From Verrucomicrobiota bacterium (GTDB lineage Bacteria; Verrucomicrobiota; Verrucomicrobiia; Limisphaerales; UBA8199), in NCBI GenBank assembly GCA_026397855.1, contig JAPLUA010000534.1, positions 2,019-28,455 of the forward strand: DNA of 26,437 nucleotides, given 5' to 3'. Of the stretch, positions 18,338 to 26,038 are shown piece after piece; the first letter of the stretch is position 1, and every line of letters starts with the position of its first letter. The notes under the pieces are model-generated. The model was not told the DNA's origin. It did no database searches and saw only the letters and a program-made list of their open reading frames with translations. The position numbers were made by a program, and so were the translations under genes.

Positions 18338-19309
18338 ATGGTTGTGATCAATCTTATCAATCGTCGGCGGTTTGTCGGCCAGGCCACGGCCGCGAGCCTT
18401 CTCACCCTCGTCCCACACCAACTGCTCCGGGCTGCCAATTCCCGGAAGCCGCTCCGCAAGGCCATGATCGTCAAAGAGGTCACGGAAGCGGCCCTGGAGC
18501 CCTTGAAGGCGGCCGGCTTTCAGGGCGTCGAGACGTCGCACATCTGTCCCGAGGCGGAGGCTGCCGCCGGCCGGGCCGTGGCCGAAAAGCTCGGCATGCG
18601 CGTGCATTCGGTGCTGCGCGGGTGGATGCACTTCAACAGCGAGGATCCCGCGCAGGTGGAGTCTTCCCTGGAAGACACCCGCAAAGGTTTGCGCGCCGCC
18701 AGGGCTTACGGCGCGGATGCGATCCTCCTGGTGCCGTGCAAGGTCAGCGGCATGCCCATGCCCGAGGCGTGGGAGTTCGACATCGCCTTCGACCCCAAGA
18801 CCTGCCATGTCACCCGGGTCGCCGCCGGCGACAACTCCCGCTACGAGGCCTACATCAAGGCGCAAAACCACGCCACCGACACCTCGCGCGCCGCCGTGGA
18901 AAAGCTCATCCCGCTCGCGCAGGAATTGAAGGTGATCATCGCGCTGGAGAACGTGTGGAACAACCTCTGGGTTAAGCCGGCGCTCTACCGGCAATTCGTC
19001 GCCTCCTTCGGCAGCCCGTGGGTCAAATCCTACTTCGACATCGGCAACCATACGAAATACGCGCCACCCCAGGACTGGATCAAGGCCCTCGGGCCGCTGA
19101 TCGCCAAGCTGCACATCAAGGACTTCAAGCTCAACCCCGACGGCCATGGCGGCAAGTTCGTCCATCCGCGCGACGGCAGCATTGACTGGCCGGCCGTGCG
19201 CCAGGCGCTTGATGTTACCGGCTACGACGGCTGGGCTACCATCGAGGATGGCGGCTTGGAGCTCGCCGAGTTCAGCCGGCGCTTCGACCTCATCAACGAG
19301 GGCAAATAG
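18338..19309 (+). CDS. Tat-exported sugar phosphate isomerase/epimerase-like TIM-barrel protein
   Basis: A 323-residue AP-endonuclease-2-type TIM barrel, the fold of xylose isomerase-like epimerases. The N-terminal INRRRFVGQATAASLLTLVP is a Tat signal. Candidate metal ligands in order: Glu204 (IALENVWNN), Asp234 and His238 (YFDIGNHT), His259 (AKLHIKDF) and Glu303 (TIEDGG). The C-terminal GSIDWPAVRQALDVTGYDGW is the usual closing helix-strand of the family. I chose the ATG at 18338 because it gives a compact Tat signal; the frame stays open for 156 bases upstream, but those codons show no protein-like sequence. It lies divergent from the Gfo/Idh gene, a pairing seen often in this phylum. The substrate is unknown. 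Confidence 0.85.
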   Translation: MVVINLINRRRFVGQATAASLLTLVPHQLLRAANSRKPLRKAMIVKEVTEAALEPLKAAGFQGVETSHICPEAEAAAGRAVAEKLGMRVHSVLRGWMHFNSEDPAQVESSLEDTRKGLRAARAYGADAILLVPCKVSGMPMPEAWEFDIAFDPKTCHVTRVAAGDNSRYEAYIKAQNHATDTSRAAVEKLIPLAQELKVIIALENVWNNLWVKPALYRQFVASFGSPWVKSYFDIGNHTKYAPPQDWIKALGPLIAKLHIKDFKLNPDGHGGKFVHPRDGSIDWPAVRQALDVTGYDGWATIEDGGLELAEFSRRFDLINEGK

Positions 19310-19476
19310 ACGCTCCGCGGCGGCGGCGTCGGGTGAGGCTCTGAAATCCGAAGTTGGCAGAGGTGCCTGAGAATAGCGGGACGTTCCTGCGCCTGCCTGG
19401 GGCGCCTTTGGGTGCAATCCGCCCTTGGCCAACCCGGGGAAACGGGATAAACTGCTGCTTAACGACTGGAACGAGC

Positions 19477-19938
19477 ATGTCATACGACCGCGCCGATCAC
19501 GACTACAGCACGGAGCAGGATCCCCTGCCCAAGGGGCACGCCGCCACCCATATCGGCATATTCCTCGCGTGGGCGGTTTTCAATGGGCTGGAGAACGAGT
19601 TCCACCGCCGTCAGCCGGCGGAACTCCTGGCCAGGCTGCGACGGCGGGAGATGACCGGACGGCAGTTCTTCGAGGCCGTGTGCGACGGGCGGTTCTCAGA
19701 GAAGGACCTGGGCCCCGAGGGCAATGCCTTCGCCGAATACTACTATGCCAACGAGACGGGCGAGCGAGGGCCCTACTTTGCCGATTACAAGCGGACCCTG
19801 GCTGCTCGCCTCCCCAGCTTCTGGCATGTTGCCGACACCTGGGCCAATTACGACAGGATGGCGGCCGTCATTGACCGTCGCTTCGCCGACTGGAGAAAGC
19901 CGCCCCCGGCAAGGCGCTGGTGGCAGTTCTGGAAGTGA
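19477..19938 (+). CDS. Small soluble protein of unknown function (153 residues)
   Basis: Begins MSYDRADHDYSTEQDPLPKG and has a conserved-looking core, HIGIFLAWAVFNGLENEF, which resembles short bacterial proteins grouped as DUF7832 (a recollection, not a search). It is acidic and aromatic-rich in the middle (AEYYYANETGERGPYFADYK) and ends in a basic-aromatic tail, RRWWQFWK. There is no signal peptide or membrane helix. The frame is open upstream to 19354, but those codons look random; I take the ATG at 19477. The gap to the preceding gene is 167 bases, in which I see nothing notable. The next genes converge on it. Confidence 0.65.
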   Translation: MSYDRADHDYSTEQDPLPKGHAATHIGIFLAWAVFNGLENEFHRRQPAELLARLRRREMTGRQFFEAVCDGRFSEKDLGPEGNAFAEYYYANETGERGPYFADYKRTLAARLPSFWHVADTWANYDRMAAVIDRRFADWRKPPPARRWWQFWK

Positions 19939-20017
19939 ACCGCCGGAGCTGTCCCGCGGCATCACCATGGCGGCTCCCGGCCGGCACACCGCGCGCCGGT
20001 TGTCGTTCGATCCCCTG

Positions 20018-21280
20018 CTACTCGTACCGCAAGGACTCAATCGGATCCAGGTTGGCCGCCTTGAAAGCCGGATAGGTTCCAAACACAACCCCCACCACGG
20101 AGCAGATCAGCAGGCCAAGGCCAATCCAGTCCAGGGGGATGACCGGGTCCAGCTTGAAGAAGTATGCCGTCGAGTTCCCGCCCAGGATGCCGCACAGCAC
20201 GCCGATGACCCCGCCGATTTCACACAGCACGACGGCCTCGATGATGAATTGCGTCATGATGTTGCGCTTCTTGGCACCCACCGCGCGGCGGATCCCGATC
20301 TCCCGCGTGCGCTCCGTCACCGAGACCAGCATGATGTTCATGATGCCGATGCCGGCGGCCAGCAGCGCGATTGAGCTGATAACCGCCACCCCGATGCGCA
20401 CGGTTAGCGTGAACGCATTGAATTGGGCGATCATGGTGTCATTGGAGGCGATCTCGAAGCTATCCGGCTCGCCGGGCGGCACCCGGCGGATGATCCGCAG
20501 CAGGCCGCGCACCTCCTCGACACAAGCGTCGTAACTGGCACGGTCCCGGGCCTGCACTAGGATGGTCATGCTGCGCCAGGTGTAGCCGAAGCGGCCCAAG
20601 CCTGTCGTAATCGGGATCACTGCGAATTTGTCCTGGTCCCCGCCCAGGGAGCCGCCCTTGGGCTGGAGCACCCCGACCACCGTGTAATTCAGGCCGTTTA
20701 TCTTCACCCTCTCTCCCACCGCTGAGCCCGCGGGGAAGATGGTCCGGGCCAGGGTGTTGCCGAGCACGCATACGTCCCGCGCTCCTTCCACGTCCGCATC
20801 GGCCAGCCCGCGGCCGTCCTGGACGATCCAGTTGTGGGCTGGGAAGCTGCCGGGAGTCTCGCCGTAGAGGTTCACGTTGGGGGAGGTCCGCCGGTACCGT
20901 GTTTCGACCTGGCCGGCCCAGAAGGAGGTCTCAATCCCCACCGCGCGCGCCAGCGTGGCGCCCTCGATCAATCGCCGGCCTTCCTGCAGGGTGATGTTCT
21001 TCCGCTGCCGGATCTTCTCCATGCCCTGGGGCCTGGTAAACATAAGCGTTGGGAACTTCCGCACCATGAAGGTCTGATCACCCAGCGTGCTGAGTTCCGC
21101 CTCGATGGTGCCCTGCATCACGCGCAGGGCGGTCATGACGACGATGATGGAAAACACGCCCACCAGGACCCCCAGCAACGTCAGCACGGAGCGAAGCTTG
21201 TGCGCCGCGACAGCGCTCAGGGCCATGTGGAAGCTCTCGCGCAGTTCGGCCAGCAGGATGGTTAGGGGTTTAGGGATCAC
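20018..21280 (-). CDS. MacB/FtsX-type ABC transporter permease (second of two)
   Basis: A 420-residue inner-membrane permease of the MacB type. One N-terminal helix (LRSVLTLLGVLVGVFSIIVVMT, about 29-50) leads into a large periplasmic domain (MacB_PCD, about 55-290) and a C-terminal FtsX module of three helices, with the cytoplasmic signature ERTREIGIRRAVGAKKRN and the ending FKAANLDPIESLRYE. The GTG start at 21280 is supported by AGGAG (21291-21295) ten bases upstream; an ATG in between reads straight into a stop. It lies four bases after the first permease and is the last gene of the operon. It is a paralogue of the first permease rather than a copy, so the two probably form a heterodimer. 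Confidence 0.88.
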   Translation of the reverse strand: MIPKPLTILLAELRESFHMALSAVAAHKLRSVLTLLGVLVGVFSIIVVMTALRVMQGTIEAELSTLGDQTFMVRKFPTLMFTRPQGMEKIRQRKNITLQEGRRLIEGATLARAVGIETSFWAGQVETRYRRTSPNVNLYGETPGSFPAHNWIVQDGRGLADADVEGARDVCVLGNTLARTIFPAGSAVGERVKINGLNYTVVGVLQPKGGSLGGDQDKFAVIPITTGLGRFGYTWRSMTILVQARDRASYDACVEEVRGLLRIIRRVPPGEPDSFEIASNDTMIAQFNAFTLTVRIGVAVISSIALLAAGIGIMNIMLVSVTERTREIGIRRAVGAKKRNIMTQFIIEAVVLCEIGGVIGVLCGILGGNSTAYFFKLDPVIPLDWIGLGLLICSVVGVVFGTYPAFKAANLDPIESLRYE

Positions 21281-21283
21281 ATC

Positions 21284-22513
21284 TCACTCACTCCTCAGCG
21301 CATCCACCGGGTTCATCCGCGCGGCGCGCCAGGCGGGAACAAAGCCCGATAACACCCCCGTGACCAGCGATACCAGCAGGGCGAGGCTGACCACGACGGG
21401 GGAGAGGGTCACCGGCATGTATTGCTGCAAGATCCACGTCAGCGGCCAGGCGATGCCGAGCCCGATGGCCCCGCCGATGAGGCAGATGGTGGCGGCCTCG
21501 ACCAGGAATTGCAGGAGGATGGTGCGCCGTTTGGCGCCGATGGCTTTGCGGATGCCGATCTCGCGTGTCCGCGCGGCGACTGACACGAACATGATGTTCA
21601 TGATGCCGATGCCCCCGACAAAGAGGGAAAGGCCAGTGATGAACAGCCCGATCCCGCCGATGATCGCGGTGATCTTGTGCACCATCTTCAGGATTTGTTC
21701 CTGCTGATTGATGGCGAAATCATCCGGGTCACCCGGTGCCAGGCGCCGGAGACGGCGCATGACGCTGTGCAGCTCCTCCTGCGCGCTTTCCAGTTCGGCC
21801 ACGTCCCTGACCTTGACCTCGATCAGTTCCACTTCCCGCGTGTGCTGGAAGGCGGCCGTAAACTGGCGCAACGGAATGATGGCCTGGTTGTCGAACTGGC
21901 CAAACATATCGCCTTGTTTCTCCAGCACGCCGACCACCTCAAACGGCCGATCGCCGATCATGATCTTCTTGCCGAGCGGCGACTCCCGGTCAAACAGATT
22001 GGTGGCTACCGTGGAACCGATGACACACACGGGCCGGCCGCCCTGAGCGTCGGCTGCCGACAGAAAGCGACCGTCCGAGATTGAGATCCCGCCCGTCAGC
22101 AGGAGCTGCTCCGTGGAGCCAATGATGGTCACTGCGGTGGCGCCGCGCTTGCCGTATTTGATAAGGCGCTGATCAAAGGCCAGCGGGGCCACCGCGCGGG
22201 CTGTCACCAAATCCCGCTCCAGCGCGCTGGCCTGCTCAATCGTGAGCCGCGGGCGCTTCTGGATCTTGCGCCACTGCTCTTCCGTATCGGGGCCGGACCA
22301 GTCCTGGCGCTGCACAAAAAACACATCGGCGCCGATGTGCGAGATGGTTCTAAGAAAGGCCCCGTTTAACCCCTCAATGGCGGTGCCCATCAAGGTGACC
22401 GTGACGATGCCGATCACGATTCCGAGGGTGGTCAGCACCGACCGCAGCTTGTTGGCGCGGACGGCGGCCCAGGAGATCGCCAGGCCCTCTTGCAGCTCGG
22501 TGAGCAGGTTCAT
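21284..22513 (-). CDS. MacB/FtsX-type ABC transporter permease (first of two)
   Basis: A 409-residue MacB-type permease: N-terminal helix LRSVLTTLGIVIGIVTVTLMGTA, periplasmic domain, then three C-terminal helices with ARTREIGIRKAIGAKRRT and the end WRAARMNPVDALRSE. The ATG at 22513 overlaps the ATPase stop (ATGA), showing tight coupling. An open frame continues upstream to 22588, but only inside the ATPase gene. Like its neighbour it has no fused ATPase domain, whereas classical MacB does. Confidence 0.88.
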   Translation of the reverse strand: MNLLTELQEGLAISWAAVRANKLRSVLTTLGIVIGIVTVTLMGTAIEGLNGAFLRTISHIGADVFFVQRQDWSGPDTEEQWRKIQKRPRLTIEQASALERDLVTARAVAPLAFDQRLIKYGKRGATAVTIIGSTEQLLLTGGISISDGRFLSAADAQGGRPVCVIGSTVATNLFDRESPLGKKIMIGDRPFEVVGVLEKQGDMFGQFDNQAIIPLRQFTAAFQHTREVELIEVKVRDVAELESAQEELHSVMRRLRRLAPGDPDDFAINQQEQILKMVHKITAIIGGIGLFITGLSLFVGGIGIMNIMFVSVAARTREIGIRKAIGAKRRTILLQFLVEAATICLIGGAIGLGIAWPLTWILQQYMPVTLSPVVVSLALLVSLVTGVLSGFVPAWRAARMNPVDALRSE

Positions 22514-23277
22514 GAGCGGGCCGGCGGCGGCTGCCCCGCACCGGGGGCTGGCACGCGGGGGGCAACGCACTCCTCCGCCCCACCCCACTGCCCATCGCCT
22601 TGCCGCTCGTCGCTGGCGATCAGGCCGTCGCGAATCCGGATGATGCGATGGGCGTGCTTGGCTACGTCCTCCTCATGCGTCACAAGGATGATCGTGTTGC
22701 CCCGGCGCGACAGGTCCCCGAAGAGCGTCATGATTTCCGTGCCGGTCCTGGTGTCGAGGTTGCCGGTCGGCTCATCCGCCAGCAGGATGGAGGGGTGGTT
22801 GACCAGCGCGCGGGCCACGGCGACGCGCTGGCGCTGGCCGCCGGACAATTCGTTGGGCCGGTGGTGAACCCGGTCCGCGAGCCCGACATTCCGCAACGCC
22901 TCGAGCGCGACCTGCCGCCGTTCCTGGGAGGGCATGCCCGAATAAATCAACGGCAACTCCACGTTGCGCAGCGCGTCGGAGCGCGGCAGCAGGTTGAACG
23001 TCTGAAAGACGAAGCCGATTTCCCGGTTCCGGATCTCTGCCAGTTGGTTGTCATCCATCTGGCTCACCTGGAAGCCGTTCAGCTCATACTCGCCCCCCGT
23101 CGGCGTGTCCAGGCACCCGATCAGGTTCATCAGCGTGGACTTACCCGACCCCGACGGCCCCATAATGGCCACGTATTCGCCGCGCTCAATGTCCAGCGAC
23201 ACTTCTCGCAGCGCGTGAATCGTCTCCGAGCCCATCTGGTAGCGGCGGGAGATCTTGTCGAGTCGGATCAGCGGCAT
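22510..23277 (-). CDS. ABC transporter ATP-binding protein (MacB/LolD type)
   Basis: A 255-residue ATPase that powers the two permeases. Walker A GPSGSGKST at 40-48, Q-loop FVFQTFNLLP at about 89-98, signature LSGGQRQRVA at 144-153, Walker B ILLADEP at 164-170 with the TGNLD D-loop, and the switch His201 in LVTHEED. IGCLDTPTGGEYELNG and NVELPLIYSG are typical of the MacB/LolD branch, which uses mechanotransmission rather than substrate passage through the membrane. The last 34 residues (ASDERQGDGQ... to PPPARS) are a Pro/Gly-rich tail not needed for the fold. It lies 33 bases downstream of the adaptor gene. Confidence 0.93.
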   Translation of the reverse strand: MPLIRLDKISRRYQMGSETIHALREVSLDIERGEYVAIMGPSGSGKSTLMNLIGCLDTPTGGEYELNGFQVSQMDDNQLAEIRNREIGFVFQTFNLLPRSDALRNVELPLIYSGMPSQERRQVALEALRNVGLADRVHHRPNELSGGQRQRVAVARALVNHPSILLADEPTGNLDTRTGTEIMTLFGDLSRRGNTIILVTHEEDVAKHAHRIIRIRDGLIASDERQGDGQWGGAEECVAPRVPAPGAGQPPPARS

Positions 23278-23310
23278 GAAAGGGAGGAGGCTGGCGGCCC
23301 CAGGTTCAGT

Positions 23311-24741
23311 TCACTCGCCCGGCTTTTGTTCCTTGTCCGTGGCTTTCTCGCCGGTCGCGGGGCCCTTGCGGATCTTCTTGCCGTCCTCGAGTTCGCGGGT
23401 GATGGCCTTGAAGCTGCCTGAAACCACCTCCTGCCCTTCGGCCAGCCCCTCGGTGATCTCCCAGTAGTTGTCGTCGCTGATGCCGATCTTCACCGGCACC
23501 ATCTTTGCATGGTCGCCCTCCACCACGAATACCACCTCCACCTGTTTGGCCGCCTCCTTGGACTTCCGGTCGCCCTTGGCGACGTTGGTTCCGTCCGCCG
23601 CCGGGGCATTTGTAACGGCAGCAGCCGCAGGGGTCGTGGCGGCGGCTTTCTCCACGGCCACATTGGTGCCTGCCTTTGCTGAATGGGTCTGTGACAGGGT
23701 ATTCCGGGCGGCTGTCTTCGCGTCGCCCTTCTTCTCCTTGTCCTTTTCCTTCGGCGGGCGGGTAGTGACGCTGGCGAACGGAACCGTGAGCGCGTTGGTC
23801 CGGTAGCAGGTCTCGATCTCGGCGGTCACTGTCATGCCCGGCCGGAAGGACTCCTTCTCCTGGATGCGGATTCGGACCTCAAACTTGGTGGCATCCTGGC
23901 TGGCGCCCGCATTAAACTGACCGGCGTCCTTGGAGGAGTTGGCGATTTCGGTGACCGTGCCGTTGAACTTGCGCTTTTTGAAGGCATCCACCTCCAACCG
24001 CGCCTGCTGCCCCGGGGCGATCCGCACCACGTCGTTTTCACCGATGTCCACCCGCGCCTCCATCTCGTTCAGGTCCGAGATGGTCATGATTTCGGTGCCC
24101 ACGTTCTGGACCGTTCCCAGCACCCGCTCGCCCAGGCGGGAATTGAGCTTGCTGATCGTGCCGTCGAGCGGGGCGGCGATCGTGGTCTTCTCCAGGGAAT
24201 CCCGGGCGCTGTCCACCGCCGCTTTGGCGACACCCACCTGGTGCGTCGCGCTTTCGAGTTGCGCTTTGGCCACATCAAACGCCGCCAGCGCTTCGTCATA
24301 CGCAGAATCCGACACCAGCTTGTTCCGGAACAGGTTCTGGATGCGTTTGAACTCGGCTTCGGCCTTCCGCAGATTGGCCTCGGCCATGCTCTTGCCCGCC
24401 AGGCCCGACTTGTAGCTCGCGTTGGCCTGGTTGGTGGCTGCGATGTAGAAGTCCGGCTTGATCTTCACCAGCAAATCACCCTTCCGGACCTTCTGCCCCT
24501 CCTTGACCGGCAGAGCAGTGATCTCGCCGCTGACCTCGGCGCTGATCTTGACCTGCAGGACGGGCTGGATCCTGCCGTTGGCCAGCACGAGTTCGGTCAT
24601 GTTGCGCCGCGTCGCTTTCTCGGCCTGAACCGTGGTCACTATGTCCTGCTTCTTGAGGATCACCACGGCCGTCAACCCGCCCAGCGCCAGGATAATGCAC
24701 GAGAACACCAGGATCTTTCTGCGTCGCTTAGACTTTGCCAT
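23311..24741 (-). CDS. MacA-like periplasmic adaptor (HlyD/RND membrane fusion protein)
   Basis: A 476-residue adaptor that should link the inner-membrane permeases to an outer-membrane channel. A basic start and one membrane helix (about 9-30) anchor it. Lipoyl halves lie at about 60-97 (VSGEITALPVKEGQKVRKGD) and 186-225 (TTIAAPLDGTISKLN), flanking an alpha-hairpin at about 98-185. A beta-barrel follows at about 226-320 (VDIGENDVVRIAPGQQARLE). Between barrel and membrane-proximal domain is a Lys/Ala/Thr-rich low-complexity insert (about 328-398) that ordinary MacA lacks. The end (400-450, GISDDNYWEITEGLAEGQEVV) is the membrane-proximal domain. It is the first gene of the operon. No outer-membrane TolC-like gene is in the window. 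Confidence 0.9.
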   Translation of the reverse strand: MAKSKRRRKILVFSCIILALGGLTAVVILKKQDIVTTVQAEKATRRNMTELVLANGRIQPVLQVKISAEVSGEITALPVKEGQKVRKGDLLVKIKPDFYIAATNQANASYKSGLAGKSMAEANLRKAEAEFKRIQNLFRNKLVSDSAYDEALAAFDVAKAQLESATHQVGVAKAAVDSARDSLEKTTIAAPLDGTISKLNSRLGERVLGTVQNVGTEIMTISDLNEMEARVDIGENDVVRIAPGQQARLEVDAFKKRKFNGTVTEIANSSKDAGQFNAGASQDATKFEVRIRIQEKESFRPGMTVTAEIETCYRTNALTVPFASVTTRPPKEKDKEKKGDAKTAARNTLSQTHSAKAGTNVAVEKAAATTPAAAAVTNAPAADGTNVAKGDRKSKEAAKQVEVVFVVEGDHAKMVPVKIGISDDNYWEITEGLAEGQEVVSGSFKAITRELEDGKKIRKGPATGEKATDKEQKPGE

Positions 24742-24801
24742 TTGAGTTAGTTATTAAGACACGGCTGGAGGGATTAAGTTTCAGCCCTGAAGCTGGCGCC
24801 T

Positions 24802-25602
24802 TCATCCGCTGGCCCGTTTAACCGCCATTTGCACCAGCAGCCCCAGCCCGGTGAGAAAGCCGGTGTAGGCGGCCCAAATCCCGAAGACCCAGAGGGCGGC
24901 TTTGGCGAACGACACGCCGCTCAGGCGGGCCAACCCCACCGCGCGCACCGCCAGCAGCCAGAAGGTCATCACATTGACGATCGCCAGCAGCGCATGCACC
25001 GTGTTCTGGGGATCGAAATCCTTCACCAGCAGCATCAGGCTGGGGGAGGCGTAGAGATTGCCCATCCCCAGGATGAGCAGGCTCTTTACGAGCGCATCCA
25101 GCACGGCGATCATATTCCCCAGGCCGACCACCTCCACCGCTTTCATATACGGAAAGTCCCCTTTCAGCACCTTGACGCCGACCAGCCAGATAATCAGCCC
25201 CCAGACAAACGGTGTGAGCAGCCCATAAAACACCGGAACTATGGCAACGCCGATCTTGGAACTGATACCGGCCCACTTTTCGCCCATGGCACGGGCCTGC
25301 TCGGCCTGCTGCTCGCTCATGTGGCTGCTTTCGACCTGCTTCTGAATCGCCTGGTCGGTGAGTTCGCTGAGTTGGTGCTTGATCGAGTTCTGCGAGAAGA
25401 TCACCGCCGTGGCTGCCCAGCTTACCAGACTGAGAATCAGCGCCGGCACCAGCCAGTTGGCTGTCGAGGGGCGGACCGTCTTCACCTCTTGGAAAACATC
25501 CGCCGGTGTGGCAAACACGTTCAGCAAACGCCCGGCCAACGACATGGCGGGTACCTGCGGGGTTTCCCGCGGCGATTCCTGCATTGGCAAATGCTCTTCC
25601 AT
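24802..25602 (-). CDS. Yip1-domain multi-pass membrane protein
   Basis: A 266-residue protein with a short soluble start and about five membrane helices: WLVPALILSLVSWAATAVIF, VAIVPVFYGLLTPFVWGLII, MIAVLDALVKSLLILGMGNL, LAIVNVMTFWLLAVRAVGLA and ALWVFGIWAAYTGFLTGLGL. The arrangement and the acidic loop after the first helix fit bacterial Yip1-family proteins, whose role is not defined. The start at 25602 (MEEHLPMQESPRETP) has GGAG about eleven bases upstream; a longer frame to 25725 runs through hairpins and is not protein-like. It ends 60 bases before the adaptor start and may be cotranscribed with the efflux operon. Confidence 0.78.
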   Translation of the reverse strand: MEEHLPMQESPRETPQVPAMSLAGRLLNVFATPADVFQEVKTVRPSTANWLVPALILSLVSWAATAVIFSQNSIKHQLSELTDQAIQKQVESSHMSEQQAEQARAMGEKWAGISSKIGVAIVPVFYGLLTPFVWGLIIWLVGVKVLKGDFPYMKAVEVVGLGNMIAVLDALVKSLLILGMGNLYASPSLMLLVKDFDPQNTVHALLAIVNVMTFWLLAVRAVGLARLSGVSFAKAALWVFGIWAAYTGFLTGLGLLVQMAVKRASG

Positions 25603-25622
25603 AAGCTCAACTCCGGTTTGAA

Positions 25623-25640
25623 GGCGGCCCGATGGCCGCC
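25623..25640 (-). promoter_or_regulatory. 5' leader hairpin before the Yip1 gene
   Basis: A perfect 7-bp stem (GGCGGCC / GGCCGCC) with a 4-nt loop lies just upstream of the GGAG ribosome binding site of the gene starting at 25602. It could affect translation or end upstream transcription. Confidence 0.4.
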
Positions 25641-26038
25641 CGCCGAGAATGCGGGAACCGAACCCGCGTGTCGAGTGGTTAACGCGCACTACAGCCATTA
25701 TGGCGGCACCCGAGGCGGGGCACACCCCACCCGAGCCATCTCCCGTTGCCGCCGGCCCATTACGAGGCGGGGCCGATCCAGCGTGACCCGGATCGGCCGC
25801 GTCGCTCGCGGTAATTTCGCCGGAGTTACTCCCTATACACGCCGTATGCTCTCCCTACACACACCGTAGGTAACATTTGGACGGCCTACAGGCATATTAT
25901 TGCGCGGAGCAGCATAGCCGCCCAGCCGAACCGCGCTCCCCGACATTCCCCACGAGGGCGTTTTCTCCCAGATCGCGAAGGGTCTTGAGCATTGCAGTGC
26001 GACGCCCTGTCCGGCCGTGACCTATCGAAACCGGGTTG
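25641..26038. other. Gene-free stretch between the sulfatase and Yip1 genes
   Basis: No coding frame stands out on either strand. It holds a tRNA-like pair of arms (25651-25690), a 22-bp-period tandem repeat (25829-25870) and otherwise unremarkable sequence. The promoter for the Yip1 gene should lie in its left part. Confidence 0.5.
25829..25870. repeat. Tandem 20-bp repeat, two copies at 22-bp spacing
   Basis: CTCCCTATACACGCCGTATG (25829-25848) and CTCCCTACACACACCGTAGG (25851-25870) agree at 17 of 20 positions. The spacing of two helical turns would suit paired binding of a regulator. Confidence 0.5.

Noticed and set aside
25643..25716. Functional tRNA-Asn on the minus strand
   Set aside because: There is no acceptor stem, the D-arm is not normal, and the conserved bases U33 and A58 are replaced.
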